27,399 nucleotides of DNA from Symbiodinium natans (taxonomy: Eukaryota > Sar > Dinophyceae > Suessiales > Symbiodiniaceae): positions 661,664 through 689,062 of the forward strand of contig CAJNDS010002090.1 in the NCBI GenBank assembly GCA_905221605.1, given 5' to 3'. A program made the translations under genes and the position numbers. Positions 10,301 through 19,000 of the stretch are shown piece by piece (position 1 is the first letter of the stretch; the number at the start of each line of letters is the position of its first letter). The notes under the pieces were generated by a model. The model did no database searches. It worked only from the letters and a program-made list of their open reading frames with translations, and was not told the origin of the DNA.

Positions 10301-11359
10301 CAGCTGGTTACTTTGCAAACGGTGACGTCTGCAACCATGCCCGGAAAACGAGTCCTATGCTTGGAAAGCACACACCGATTTCTCGGACAGCCGCAGCTGC
10401 ACCCGCTCATCTTCCGCGAGGCTCAGACTCTCGGCACAAGTTCAAATCCTACAAGTTCACCTGAGTCTACTGAGTCTACTGTTTGGTCCTTAGTTGTTCG
10501 ACAATTTCTTATGTGTTACAAATACAAAGCCGGGACTTCATCCGGTGCTGTCTCACGAGCACACGAACGCGTCTAAGTCTTAAGTCTCAGCAACAGTTGC
10601 GAGCATGAGCGCCTGCTCATGGATAAAAGATTCTATGTATCGTCACCCTTTTGCGCCGAGCGGCTGAGGCTAGCAGGATTCGCACCAAGGTGTCCTGCTG
10701 CGAATCGTGTAGGTGTCGGGACCACTGGTGGCCACAGAGCAACTCGTACGCTTCACTAAGCTCAAGCACCCTCTGTCGGAAATGACCGTAAAAAAGCCCC
10801 CGCAGGGGATCCGGAGAATCTCCGATCTTCGAAGCCCCTGAAGCTCAGGACCGAAGAAGCCTCAAACTGCTCTATGATGAGCTCCAAGAGCGATTTCCTG
10901 AGCTGCACAATGCTACAAAGAGCCAAGGGGGGAGAGGACACATGGGATCAACCAATGACACAAGGGAGAAGATGTGGAGGCTAGGTCTGATTTAGTGGGG
11001 AACAGGGAACAGCCAGGGCTGTGGGCCATTGTGCGTGTTCACAACAACGTGCGCCGCCTGAATGTAGCAAAGCTGCTTCTCCTGCTCTTCTAAAGCATTT
11101 GAGCCGTACCTTAGGAGCAGACTTTCTAAGGAGACATCTGGTGACAGCCTCTTTTGGGCAAGCACAGCACAGTAAAGCCATCATGAGTTCCAGTTGGCCG
11201 CCATATTGACCGGGGTTTGCTGTCCTTCTCGTGGGGCGATATCGGGGTCTCGGCTTAAGCTGGGCCAAGGTACTTTTTTCTGTTTTCCTCCACCTGGGAC
11301 GAAGTGAGCCCATGGTCGGCCTTCACGTTGTAAAATTTCAGCACCTGGGCTATGCTCAT
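1..11359 (-). CDS. SERCA/ECA-type Ca2+-transporting P-type ATPase, 5' 30 exons (runs off left edge)
   Basis: Type IIA P-type ATPase that pumps Ca2+ from cytosol into ER-type stores using ATP. Exons in transcript order: 11359-11274, 11109-11080, 10897-10861, 10694-10665, 10167-10108, 9946-9881, 9667-9630, 9465-9420, 8493-8431, 8205-8165, 8047-7996, 7706-7659, 7440-7339, 7129-7070, 6941-6862, 6639-6601, 6345-6290, 5607-5565, 5386-5331, 5276-5227, 4801-4754, 4499-4484, 4322-4217, 4030-3983, 3815-3686, 1383-1357, 1108-1058, 863-827, 429-357, 92-1. They sum to 1711 nt in one frame, 570 codons plus one base. Diagnostic residues sit at family spacing: TGES at 175-178, PEGLP at 310-314, DKTGT with Asp353, FSRDRK at 508-513, KGAPE at 532-536. 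A SERCA is about 1000 residues, so roughly 430, including M5-M10, lie outside. ECA-like SERCA is favoured over PMCA or SPCA by the short N-terminus, the IEQFED motif and PEGLPAVITTCLALGTR. The start ATG at 11359 is inferred; a further 5' exon is possible. Individual junctions may be off by a few bases. Confidence 0.9.
1710..1772. repeat. C-rich low-complexity tract
   Basis: Almost only C with scattered A, T and G over about 60 bases. On the minus strand it is a G-rich tract with runs of 7 to 11 G, able in principle to form G-quadruplex. It lies in ATPase intron 25 and creates spurious Pro- and Gly-rich open frames. Confidence 0.9.
2388..2913. repeat. Foldback (long inverted repeat) element with tandem-repeat core
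   Basis: The left arm 2388-2580 is nearly the reverse complement of 2706-2913. The outer 100 or so bases match with only a few differences, for example CATGAGCATCAGCGGGTCC at the left edge against GGACCCGCTGATGCTCATG at the right. The spacer and inner arms consist of about two 73-nt tandem copies (2586-2658 and 2659-2731), each made of two related units of about 36 nt beginning CTAAGC. A further inverted unit follows the right arm to about 2950. No coding capacity is seen. This resembles a non-autonomous foldback or MITE-like element inserted in an intron; target duplications were not identified. Confidence 0.85.
3686..4801 (-). CDS. Ca2+-ATPase exons 21-25: first half of nucleotide-binding domain, with a 16-nt exon
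   Basis: Exon 21 (4801-4754) gives EMCVVKLALPDGDGLK. Exon 22 (4499-4484) is 16 nt and gives DYDVE plus one base. Exon 23 (4322-4217) gives HNYMPVGRVAKLDIDWGKSE and then AIKTLAKQQPERFS. Exon 24 (4030-3983) gives IGCLCNESRLLVDDE. Exon 25 (3815-3686) gives VLGAESIYLKVGAVFREEKF, then IRNGEPTEAAIRVLVEKLGS and PDQ. GEPTEAA and CNES match the N domain of type IIA pumps. The 16-nt exon has a polypyrimidine tract and CAG before it and G|GT after it; without it the frame breaks and the DYDVEGHNYMP segment is lost. Confidence 0.85.
5227..5386 (-). CDS. Ca2+-ATPase exons 19-20: phosphorylation site DKTGT
   Basis: Exon 19 (5386-5331) encodes QMAKRNAIVRKLPSVETL and exon 20 (5276-5227) CTTVICSDKTGTLTTN. 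The Gly between them is split (G from exon 19, GC from exon 20, with a GC donor). Asp353 of DKTGT is the phosphorylated residue of all P-type ATPases. The intervening intron is only 54 nt, the shortest in the gene. Exon 20 ends at AAC|GAAGC, a GA donor, and exon 21 resumes with GAG. Confidence 0.95.
5565..6345 (-). CDS. Ca2+-ATPase exons 17-18: M4 with PEGLP Ca2+-site motif
   Basis: Exon 17 (6345-6290) encodes CIYYFKIAVALAVAAIPE and exon 18 (5607-5565) continues LPAVITTCLALGT. The codon for Gly of PEGLP is split between them. Glu311 in this reconstruction is the equivalent of the M4 glutamate that binds Ca2+ at site II in SERCA; it is intact. The intron between them (5608-6289) carries two GT-rich microsatellites. 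Its donor is read as GA (GAAG|GAGTCC). Confidence 0.92.
5769..5886. repeat. (GT)n/(GC)n alternating purine-pyrimidine microsatellite
   Basis: About 118 bases of GTGT and GCGC alternation in ATPase intron 17, a classical Z-DNA-prone composition. It ends in GCGCGACAG, the same bases that end the second GT tract of this intron. Confidence 0.95.
6161..6190. repeat. (GT)n microsatellite
   Basis: A pure GT run in the same intron as the larger GT/GC tract, followed by GCGCGACAG. Confidence 0.95.
6601..7129 (-). CDS. Ca2+-ATPase exons 14-16: stalk and M3
   Basis: Exon 14 (7129-7070) encodes AAVTKAGEEEEQTPLQEKLD, the family's 'TPLQ-K-LDEF' segment preceded by an acidic run. Exon 15 (6941-6862) gives EFGNLLAKMIGIICLLVWVI followed by NYKQLG, which is M3. 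Exon 16 (6639-6601) gives HFFDPVHGSVIK, the lumenal loop to M4. Intron 14 has a GA donor; introns 15 and 16 have GT donors (CA|GTAAGC and GG|GTCC). The joins restore LDEFG and the Gly before the M4 exon, matching other type IIA pumps. Confidence 0.87.
7339..9667 (-). CDS. Ca2+-ATPase exons 7-13: actuator domain with TGES
   Basis: Exon 7 (9667-9630) gives DSKAEKALDALKK, exon 8 (9465-9420) LAPECAFVLRDGNWE, exon 9 (8493-8431) TTIDAEDVVPGDILEVKVGD followed by K, exon 10 (8205-8165) VPADARVMRLKTT, exon 11 (8047-7996) IKIEQSQLTGESQSVSK, exon 12 (7706-7659) ESEPLPKSKEKDCVIQ, and exon 13 (7440-7339) a stretch with NLLFSSTTISNGACVAIVVA and TGMSTEIGIIQ. VPGD, GDK-VPAD and TGES are hallmarks of the A domain; TGES drives dephosphorylation of the phosphoaspartate. 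Six introns interrupt this domain. The exon 8/9 join is the weakest: the acceptor there is AG|A, the only one of 29 lacking a G after AG. Confidence 0.87.
8246..8318. repeat. (CT)n microsatellite, interrupted
   Basis: Two CT runs (about 8246-8284 and 8301-8318) separated by CCCGCACGCATGGCCC, in ATPase intron 9 (8206-8430). Because transcription is leftward, the transcript carries GA repeats here. Confidence 0.95.
8971..9048. repeat. GTC/GTT/GGT/GCT trinucleotide repeat
   Basis: Degenerate trinucleotide repeat running from GTCGTC through GTTGTT and GGTGGT to GCTGCT, in ATPase intron 8 (8494-9419). No exon is supported within it. Confidence 0.9.
9881..10694 (-). CDS. Ca2+-ATPase exons 4-6: transmembrane helices M1 and M2
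   Basis: Exon 4 (10694-10665) encodes DTLVRILLAS, exon 5 (10167-10108) AMISFLLAFFDEKSQEEGLK and exon 6 (9946-9881) AYVEPFVILTILVLNAIIAI followed by WQ. Together they form M1, a short acidic lumenal turn and M2, matching the SERCA order with the same number of residues between RILL and ISF. Donors are GC, GC and GA. Exon 6 ends at CAG|GACTC and exon 7 begins AAG|GACTC, so the splice edges form a direct repeat. The end of exon 4 is the least certain junction; the choice made keeps the family spacing. Confidence 0.87.
10861..11359 (-). CDS. Ca2+-ATPase exons 1-3: cytosolic N-terminus
   Basis: Exon 1 (11359-11274) starts MSIAQVLKFYNV and continues through HGLTSSQVEENRKK, the usual 'G-L-T-x-x-Q-V' start of type IIA pumps. 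Exon 2 (11109-11080) gives YGSNALEEQE. Exon 3 (10897-10861) gives KSLLELIIEQFE, the conserved segment just before M1. Intron 1 has a GT donor; intron 2 is read as GA-AG, which alone restores the EQEKSLL join. A stop lies in frame a short way upstream of the chosen ATG, so this exon can carry the initiator unless a short leader exon is spliced in. The leader is shorter than in animal SERCA, which is a reason for caution about the start. Confidence 0.8.
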
Positions 11360-12990
11360 GTATGGTCTTCTCAACCATGGTCCCTCTAGCACACAATGCT
11401 AAGGTGGGACAACACGGAATGCTTTGAGCAGCTTGACAGTCACATCCGTGTCTCAGAGAGAGAGAGAGATGCGAAGTGACAAGCCCCTTGGCAGATCTAT
11501 CACTCAAACGTGCTCGAATGCGCGTCGTGAAGGCGTGCCACGAGGCTGACTTCTGTCGCCGAACCCCTCCAAATTCAGACTGGGCACTTCCTCCACCGAT
11601 TGGCAATGCGGCGCCGTGATATTGGCCGCCATGAGCCGGCGAGAAAAGCCTGAAAAACGGCGGACATCACATGTAGCTGTAGACAACCGTCGCTAAACAC
11701 CTCGAACAGTGACGAAGAAGCTTGGCTTTGCAACGGATTAACTGAGCCGATGTCCTCAACGCTGCCTGACTCTTCGTAACAGAGCACAAATGCCGATTTT
11801 CTTCATGAGATCGAAGCAGGCACGAACTGTTGCAGCGTCTCTCCAGTGAAGAAGGCTGTCAAGTTCACAACCAACCCATGGTGACAAGAGCAACTCACTG
11901 CCATTACAAGCAACACCCCACTCGCGATGGGCTGGACATGTCTAGACAAACAGCCGTGGACAAGAAGCAGTATAGAGATGCTGCAGAAAATCATTAGATC
12001 ACAGTCATGGGTGATTGTTGTAGCTCTACAGGCCACCAGCAATGCTCGGAGCCAGCGGACGACCCATAATCCTGCAACGAGCAAGTATTGTCTGTCCCAG
12101 CTGCCTTTCCGAGCAGGTGGCAAGTTCTGCTCTCTGACCAAGGAAAGTAACTTCTGCTTTTCGAGCCCAGCTGCAGGGCAGGCGACAACTCTCCAAGGCA
12201 TCTTACGGTACATCTTACATTGGTCGGTTGAAGTTCTGACAAAACTACGCGAAATGGCAAGGAGCTTAGAACTAAGGGGCTCAAGATTCTTGCTGGGTTC
12301 TGCGTTGCGGCCATCAGGCTGAAAAGATTCGCAACTGCCTAACTGCCATACCGGCAGAACATGAGATTAACCCGGAGCGGTGCACTGCGTAGGGTTTTCG
12401 ATGCGAGGCTTGATGGGCTTCGACAGTATCTACAAACAAGGTGGCAAACATCAAATATGTTCTGTGCAAAGCAGGCTGCACCTGCGCAGCTCCGAAAACA
12501 GGCCTGTCGCCATTCCCGGACCTCTGACGCACGGAATTTTCACAAGGAATGAAGACTTGACTTAGTGACTACGGGAGGTTTCGTGGGCCTGAACCGCTGC
12601 CAGAATTCTAGAATGAATATCTAATTCCCCACGAACAGATTTTGTGATGATGAACTTGTTGAGCCCCTCTATGGGCAATTCAGTTGGTTGATATTTGCTT
12701 TTTTGACGACGAACTCAACGACTTGTCATTAGTTGATGTTTCTTCCGGTCTGTACGTCCTGCAGCTCCCAAACCCGAATTTGCTTGGGTTTTTTAAGATG
12801 CTTAGCGGGCAAATCCGGAGCTTTAGGCCATGGTCACGGCTTCGTGTGTGCACACATGTGCACATGCGAGCGTACTCAAGACCTGGGACCTTCCCCATTG
12901 TCTGTCTGAGTTGATCCCGGCTTGAGGGGTGTGTCCTCGGTGACTTTCGACCCCACTTTGACTTGCTGGTGCTCGACATTGCTCGACTGA
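11360..12990. other. Interval between RRM gene stop and ATPase start
   Basis: About 1.6 kb between the proposed RRM stop (TGA ending at 12991) and the ATPase ATG at 11359. I recognise no exon here. A minus-strand open frame around 11803-12213 has hydrophobic stretches but no family resemblance. A short GA run is at about 11456-11469. The interval should hold the 3' end of one transcript and the trans-splice acceptor or 5' end of the next; no dinoflagellate spliced-leader sequence was seen. Confidence 0.5.
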
Positions 12991-13035
12991 TCAAGCATGC
13001 CTGTGACCATTACCACGCATGCCGCTGGGGGCCAC
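12991..13035 (-). CDS. Probable C-terminal exon of RRM protein
   Basis: 45 nt with TCAG|GTGGCC acceptor, encoding VAPSGMRGNGHRHA then TGA. It is in phase with RRM4's last exon. The short Gly/Arg/His tail suits an RNA-binding protein. It is short, so the support is moderate: splice-site form, phase and composition only. Confidence 0.45.
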   Translation of the reverse strand: MAPSGMRGNGHRHA

Positions 13036-16000
13036 CTGACAGCAGAGATTGCACTCTTGGCCTAGCATTAGTAACACTAGTTAGTAGCCCAAATCATGTC
13101 CCGCCAGGGCCTCGCCGGCCGGGTGTCTTCGGCCACCCAGATGGGGCGGCCTCCGACCTGCTTTTGCTTCTTTGAAAATGCGAACGTTCACTTAAGAACC
13201 ACCATCGGTGTCGCACACTTCCCTTCTAAGCTCAAGCTTCGGGCGTCGAGTTTTAGATTTCAGGTAAACACATGATTTTGGAGGGTTTTGGGCTTTCAGA
13301 GCCCAACACAGTTAGCGACACCTCCATCGGGCCGATGTTTATATGGACAACCCGTTAGCAATCCACCATTTTATTGGGTGATCCTCCAATAGACTCCAAG
13401 CCGGATTCTTCACAGCAACCCAAAACATCGCAAAAGCCTGACTAGAGTGATCCTTGGCCTAACCAAGTTTGCCCAACGCCTACCTGAAGACTACCTTGCA
13501 ATTTTTCGATGGGCAGGAGCGCAGGGTTCGACGTGTAATTACCTGCTGTTCGCTGTCTTTCTTGGTTTGCGCTTAAATTGAAGTGAAAATCCAGATAAAA
13601 ACGATCACACCGAATGCTTGGGAGCCCTGGCGTTCACGTCGCGCAGCTCGCCGATTGCCCGCTCAGCCGACCCGGGGTGCGCAAAGACGCAATGGCCTTT
13701 CGGGGGGACTTAGACGCGAAGCTCCGGAAGCCTTGGGGTTTGCTTTGTGCAATTTAGCTTCAGCATTGTAACATTACTGCGCACCTTTTGAAACAGAGAA
13801 TAGGCTGACCAGCTGCGGACTCGAACAGCAACGTTTTTGTCGTTAAGGATGCTGAATTTGAAGACTTCGTGGATTCTTAGGCGGACAGGACCAACACCAG
13901 AGTTCAGAAAAACAAAGAAGCTGCTCAATCTAAAGGGCGTTGACTTCGCTCCTAAGCTTCCTCCGAAACACTGGATGCGCATCAAACTCAGCACCAATCC
14001 GCAGTTTATCGCTATCGTTGAAGCAGTCAAGGTATTTTGCCTGGTCAAACTAACTACGTATTGAAGGCAGTATCTAATCATTTATGGTACCCGAGGTGAA
14101 GTCACAGCGCAGCCTTAATGTAGATGTATATACATGGGTAGAAGATTGTGTGATCCGGGACCCGATGGCCCCCGACAGGGCAAGGTGAAGCTGGGGCTGT
14201 GGCCCATACCTCTGGATCGACCCATCTCATTCCGAAATAGCTTCAACTCCAGAACAGAGCCGACCTGCTGAAACCTGGGCCGAATACGAAGCACCATTAG
14301 TGCCGCACTGTCCAGATGAAGCAGCTCAAGTCAAAAGTCTGTACAAAAAACTTCTAGACCCTACACGAAGCTTCACGCTCCCCAAGCGGCCTGGCTTTGC
14401 AACTGATAAGCAACGCGCACCCAGCAAAATCATCTTCAGAACGGCAAAACGAATGGGCCTCAATTTGGCGAAGCCCATACGCCTACACTGTACTATCGTC
14501 AAGGGAAGAACTGCCAAACCGCCCTCTAAGCATCAAGACTAGCCCTCTCGTCCATGAAGAGCGACACGGATTTGATCTGTAACAGCGCCCAATATCCGGA
14601 AGGTGCTGAGGCTTTCTCAGCGCTATGAGCTGCTCCTCGCTGATGTCGTAGGGCACGTTGCTGAAGAAAACACGGTCTTGGAAGCGCGGTGGACCAATAC
14701 TGTGTATGCACTCTAACGTTTGTCAGAGATATCTGAATAACCGGTCAGAAATCCCAAACACACATCTGGTGCAAGGGGGGGCTCACAAAACTGCAGACCC
14801 TAAACAGCCAGAACTTTTGTCCTTGCAGCAACTGGCAATACCCGAACAGCCCTGTGCATCCATAAGGTAACCATGAAGGAGCCAGAAGGCAGTTGGCTAA
14901 ATGTCAAGTCTTGAAGCCCAACCCTGCCGTTTGGGTACGGGGCTACTCGGCTCGGCACTCTAACACAGAGGCACCTAACATCCTCGGCACTAGAAACGCT
15001 GTCAAAATCAGTCTCGGCAGTTCAACTTTTGCAAAACCGATGTTGCAGAAACTGGAGCTTGAGGCCTGGGCTAGGATGGTCAGCAGGAACTTTAGAAACG
15101 TCTCCTGTGGATCCGCAAGGATTGCGCTGGCACAGTTGGCACAGTTGGCACGCCCGTATCACAGTGGCAGCAGAAAATCAACGATCCAGCGCGTCAACTC
15201 ATATCAAAACCCCAAGAGTACGCATTGTGGCTTGCATACCTACAAAGTGCCTAGTTACAAAGATTAAACTTCAACGGTCCTAGCGGCCTAGAGCAATTAT
15301 GTCAGCTGTGTGACCAAAGAATGACAGAACAGCCTCGCTTAGCTGGAAGTATCGCAAAAACACCCTGCACTAACCAGTCCATCTGAGCAACCAGTAAGCT
15401 CGTAAGTTCCAAATTGGAGAGCCTGGACCACGGCGCTGCGAAAGGACTGGAAGTATCGGTTGTGCCGGCGGGAACATTTGCCCGACCTCGGACTGCGAAG
15501 ATCACAGGTGCCTCCTGAGGTTGACCTCACTATTCACCAGTTACACCCTACATCCTCGCCTCACCTGGCACCAGAGGTAGAGATTGGCTTTATGCAGATC
15601 TTGGACATCCACCGCTATTATGCCTTGGAAATACTATTGGCTTCTTCTCACGTCTCCTTGTTTTCATGTTTGCTGCAGGTGGCTCTGCAGGAATATTCTT
15701 GGAAATGTTTCAGTTGATCTAGGACTACATGATACACAGCATGCAGTGGCACATCTTCATCTTGCCATTTGATTAGGAGGTATGATGCCACCGATGCCTT
15801 CCTTCGGACTTATTATGAGGCCACGCCAGGAAGCATCCCAGCTTAAGCCCTTAGAAGCCGCCATGTTCATATGAGCTGCGCCCAGCATAGCCGGAAGTAG
15901 GCCGGCCAGTCCCTGCACAGGGTCTGGGTGGCCTCCGAAACCTCTAAGTACTCTTTCTACGCCCTCACATCACAAATGCCACAGAGATTACGTTCCGCAT

Positions 16001-19000
16001 GAGCCAAGTTTGCAGGAACCCTTAAAAGAAAAAAACGAAAAACAGTATAAGACCTTCAAGTTGGCACCCAAAACGGATGCCGACGTGTGATCGTGGATTT
16101 GCTCCAGGCTTGGAAAGAAATACCTCCAATCCAATTCCCCGCCTGGGGTGTGGTGCCAGCAGCTGGCCTGGTTAGGCAACTTGTCAGCGATGCCAGGTTG
16201 GGGCTGGGGTCTTAAGTCTGTAACTCAAGTTGCAAATATTCTGGTGATAGGCGGCAGTGGAGTTCAGTCAGACAGACCCCGATCCTGAAACAATGTGTCT
16301 AGGACCCCGCGTGTGCTGTCCAAAGAGGGGCATTATGTTTCAGCATAACGGCAACCAGCAGCTTTCGGAACTCCAAATAAAGGGGAGGCACACTGTACCG
16401 AGTTTCTTGGCAACTCGACCCACAACCCGGTTCGGTGCCTGCTAGGTGTACGACTGTCTTCGGCGACCCAAATCGGCCTGCCGCCGACCTGTATGGTGCG
16501 GAGACACAAGCGAAGGCATTAGGTGATAGTCGAAAAAGCTTCAGGGTCTGCTGCCCTATGGTGCGAGCGGCGTGGTCTCAGTTGATCTTTACTGAAATTT
16601 TACCAAGACCCTGGCATCCACATCCCTCAGCTCGACGATGGCTCGAGATGCCGCCTCGCGCTGCAGGAACGTGCAGTGGCCTCGGCGGGAAGCCGTCGTT
16701 TCTTCGGGTCTCAGAATGCTCGGCAATGCGCAGGCAACGCAATTTCCTTATTCCAAGACTGCGGCATTCGGTTTCAAATCGACTACACTCACTCACAATC
16801 TCCACTGGCAATGGTCGACTTGCGGCAGCCGAGCTCTTTATCTGCTGTCTACACCCCTCCAAGCCCCTCTAAAGCTGAAGCACCACCTTGAGGCTCAAAA
16901 TGCTAGCGCAACCTGAAAGCTCTGACGTCTTCCAGGAAGGAGGGGGCGTCTGAGCTTACGGCTTCAGCATTGGAAGGCTTGCAGGCTGCTTGGTGTTTTC
17001 TGAGCATCTGGCCCATACCTCTAGACCGCCCGTGCTCCGTCCGGAAGAGGTTCAACTCAACGACAGAGCCGATATTCTCAAACCTGACGTCTCCGGTCTC
17101 AGAGATCTTTGTTCGGTCCGTTAGGGCGGCCTGAGGTCTCGGTCCTTATGGCCTGTAGCATCTTGCAAACCTCCACCCTGGATCGCACAGGGGCTCACTG
17201 CCTGCACCTAGAACTTGTCAACGAGAGCGAATGTTTGACGCAGCGCTGCGCCCCTCTCTACTCCCCTCTGGTGAAGAACTGTTCTTTCGACTATGGTCAC
17301 AGCAGAAAGACATTTCGAGCCATGCCAAGCTGAAGCGTTACAGGGAGACAGATAAGAGTCTCCGCTTTTACTTCGGCATCGAAGCTCATGGAGCTCAAAC
17401 TGCTTGCTGCGAAACCTTGAACTTTGTTGACGGGACTGTGAGTGTGACATGCGGCTAACAAACAGCAAGCATTCATGCAGCATCACGCAAAAAAGACTCA
17501 GCGGCAAAGGTCAAGCGGCACTCCACAACATCTCCGATTCGAACTGCACGGCCTCCCCTTCATTGCTGCAAGCTGGCGCACTTCAGAGCTTTAGGGTTTG
17601 GCGGGTTTAGGGTAAGCGATCTCAGCGCTCTGAATCAAAACTCGGCCGCTATGGCGGCACTTGTGCATACTTGTGCTCTGCTGACGCCAGTAAGATCCCC
17701 CAGTGAGCACGTTAGCGCATCGCCCCACTGTCATGTGCCTGAATTCATACGGCACGTTGGCCTCAAGGGATCCCGGGTATCCCTGGAAAGCAGCGGCCAG
17801 GCTTGGCCCCCCCCCAGGAGATTACCCACCCTTGCAACGCCCCACACCCGGCCAGCGGTGTGAAAGCCATCGCTGCACAAATCGGCATTCGACAGCCTCT
17901 GGGTAGGGCTGCAGAACACAGACAAAGCGGCAAAACTACATACAGCAACCTGGTGCTAACCACGCGCATTTGTTCTCCGTGCTGCAGGGCATGCAGATGG
18001 ATATTGCGATGCACCGTGGACTGCTGGAATGTCCCACGCTGCATGAGTGTTCCGTCAACCTTGCAGCCGTTTACGGACCCGCAGCAAGCAGAAATGTCGG
18101 AGAACACAAGTCGCCCTGAAGAAATATACCCCTGAGGCTTTGTCAATGCCACGAGTTGCTCTTCGCCCACATCGTAGGGCACGTTGCTGAAGAAGACCCG
18201 GTCTTAGTGGACGACCCGGAAAGCACATCAAATACGCAAGAAGGCAGGCATGCGGTGCCTTGCCAATGTAGCGGAATGTTTGAGCTCTAACATGTCCCAT
18301 GCCGGTCCACAAACTACCGAAAACCAAGGGCAGGCTGCTGAGCCTCAAGCTTGCTTTGTCCGCAAGATCGCCTGCGGCTCATGTGCTACATTCCATGACC
18401 GTGTCTCATGACATAAAGCTGAATTTCTAGCATGTGCGCCAACTTTCAGGATCCCATCGGTCCGACCGGTCCTGCACCTCTGTGCTGGATCTGGGGCGGC
18501 GCTGGGTGCATCTGCGGTGCCAGCATCGGAACCTCGGTATAGTGAAACATTGAAGACTTGCCAGAGTTGTCGCTGCAAACGCAGCCGATGTCGTGAAAAC
18601 GGACCGTCCAAACACCACTTGGAGTTCTGCTCTGTTAACTATACTTCTCGTGATTCTAGAGCGTTAGGACTGTTGGGCCATCGATAGATGGAGCACAGGC
18701 AGGTGGCCAGTGCCTGCCTCGATTCCTTGATGTTGGTAATCTGTGTACATGTGTGTGCATATGACGAATGTGACGTGGGTACCGGACATCCCCTCCCTGA
18801 TCACAACCGCCACCATCACCATCACCATCGCCACAACCAGCACAACCACCACCAAGAAGAACACCAACAGCACAGCAATCGACAGGCAATTAACATCGGC
18901 GAGGGCACATAGGTGGGCGCGAGATTGTTCGCCAGTTTGTCCTGAGGAAGAAGCATGTTGGAAGTCTGCCGCACAAACTTTGCTTGTTAACTCCAGATCT

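Noticed and set aside
11803-12213. 136-codon minus-strand frame with two hydrophobic stretches
   Set aside because: No family resemblance, no matching splice partners, and Cys/Ser/Leu-rich composition expected of chance frames.
17590-17612. Two TTTAGGG units, like dinoflagellate/plant telomere repeats
   Set aside because: Only two separated units; too few to call an interstitial telomere.
17720-17770. Minus-strand NVPYE resembling RNP2
   Set aside because: Lies inside the RRM3 intron, lacks the VFFS part and has no continuation into an RRM.
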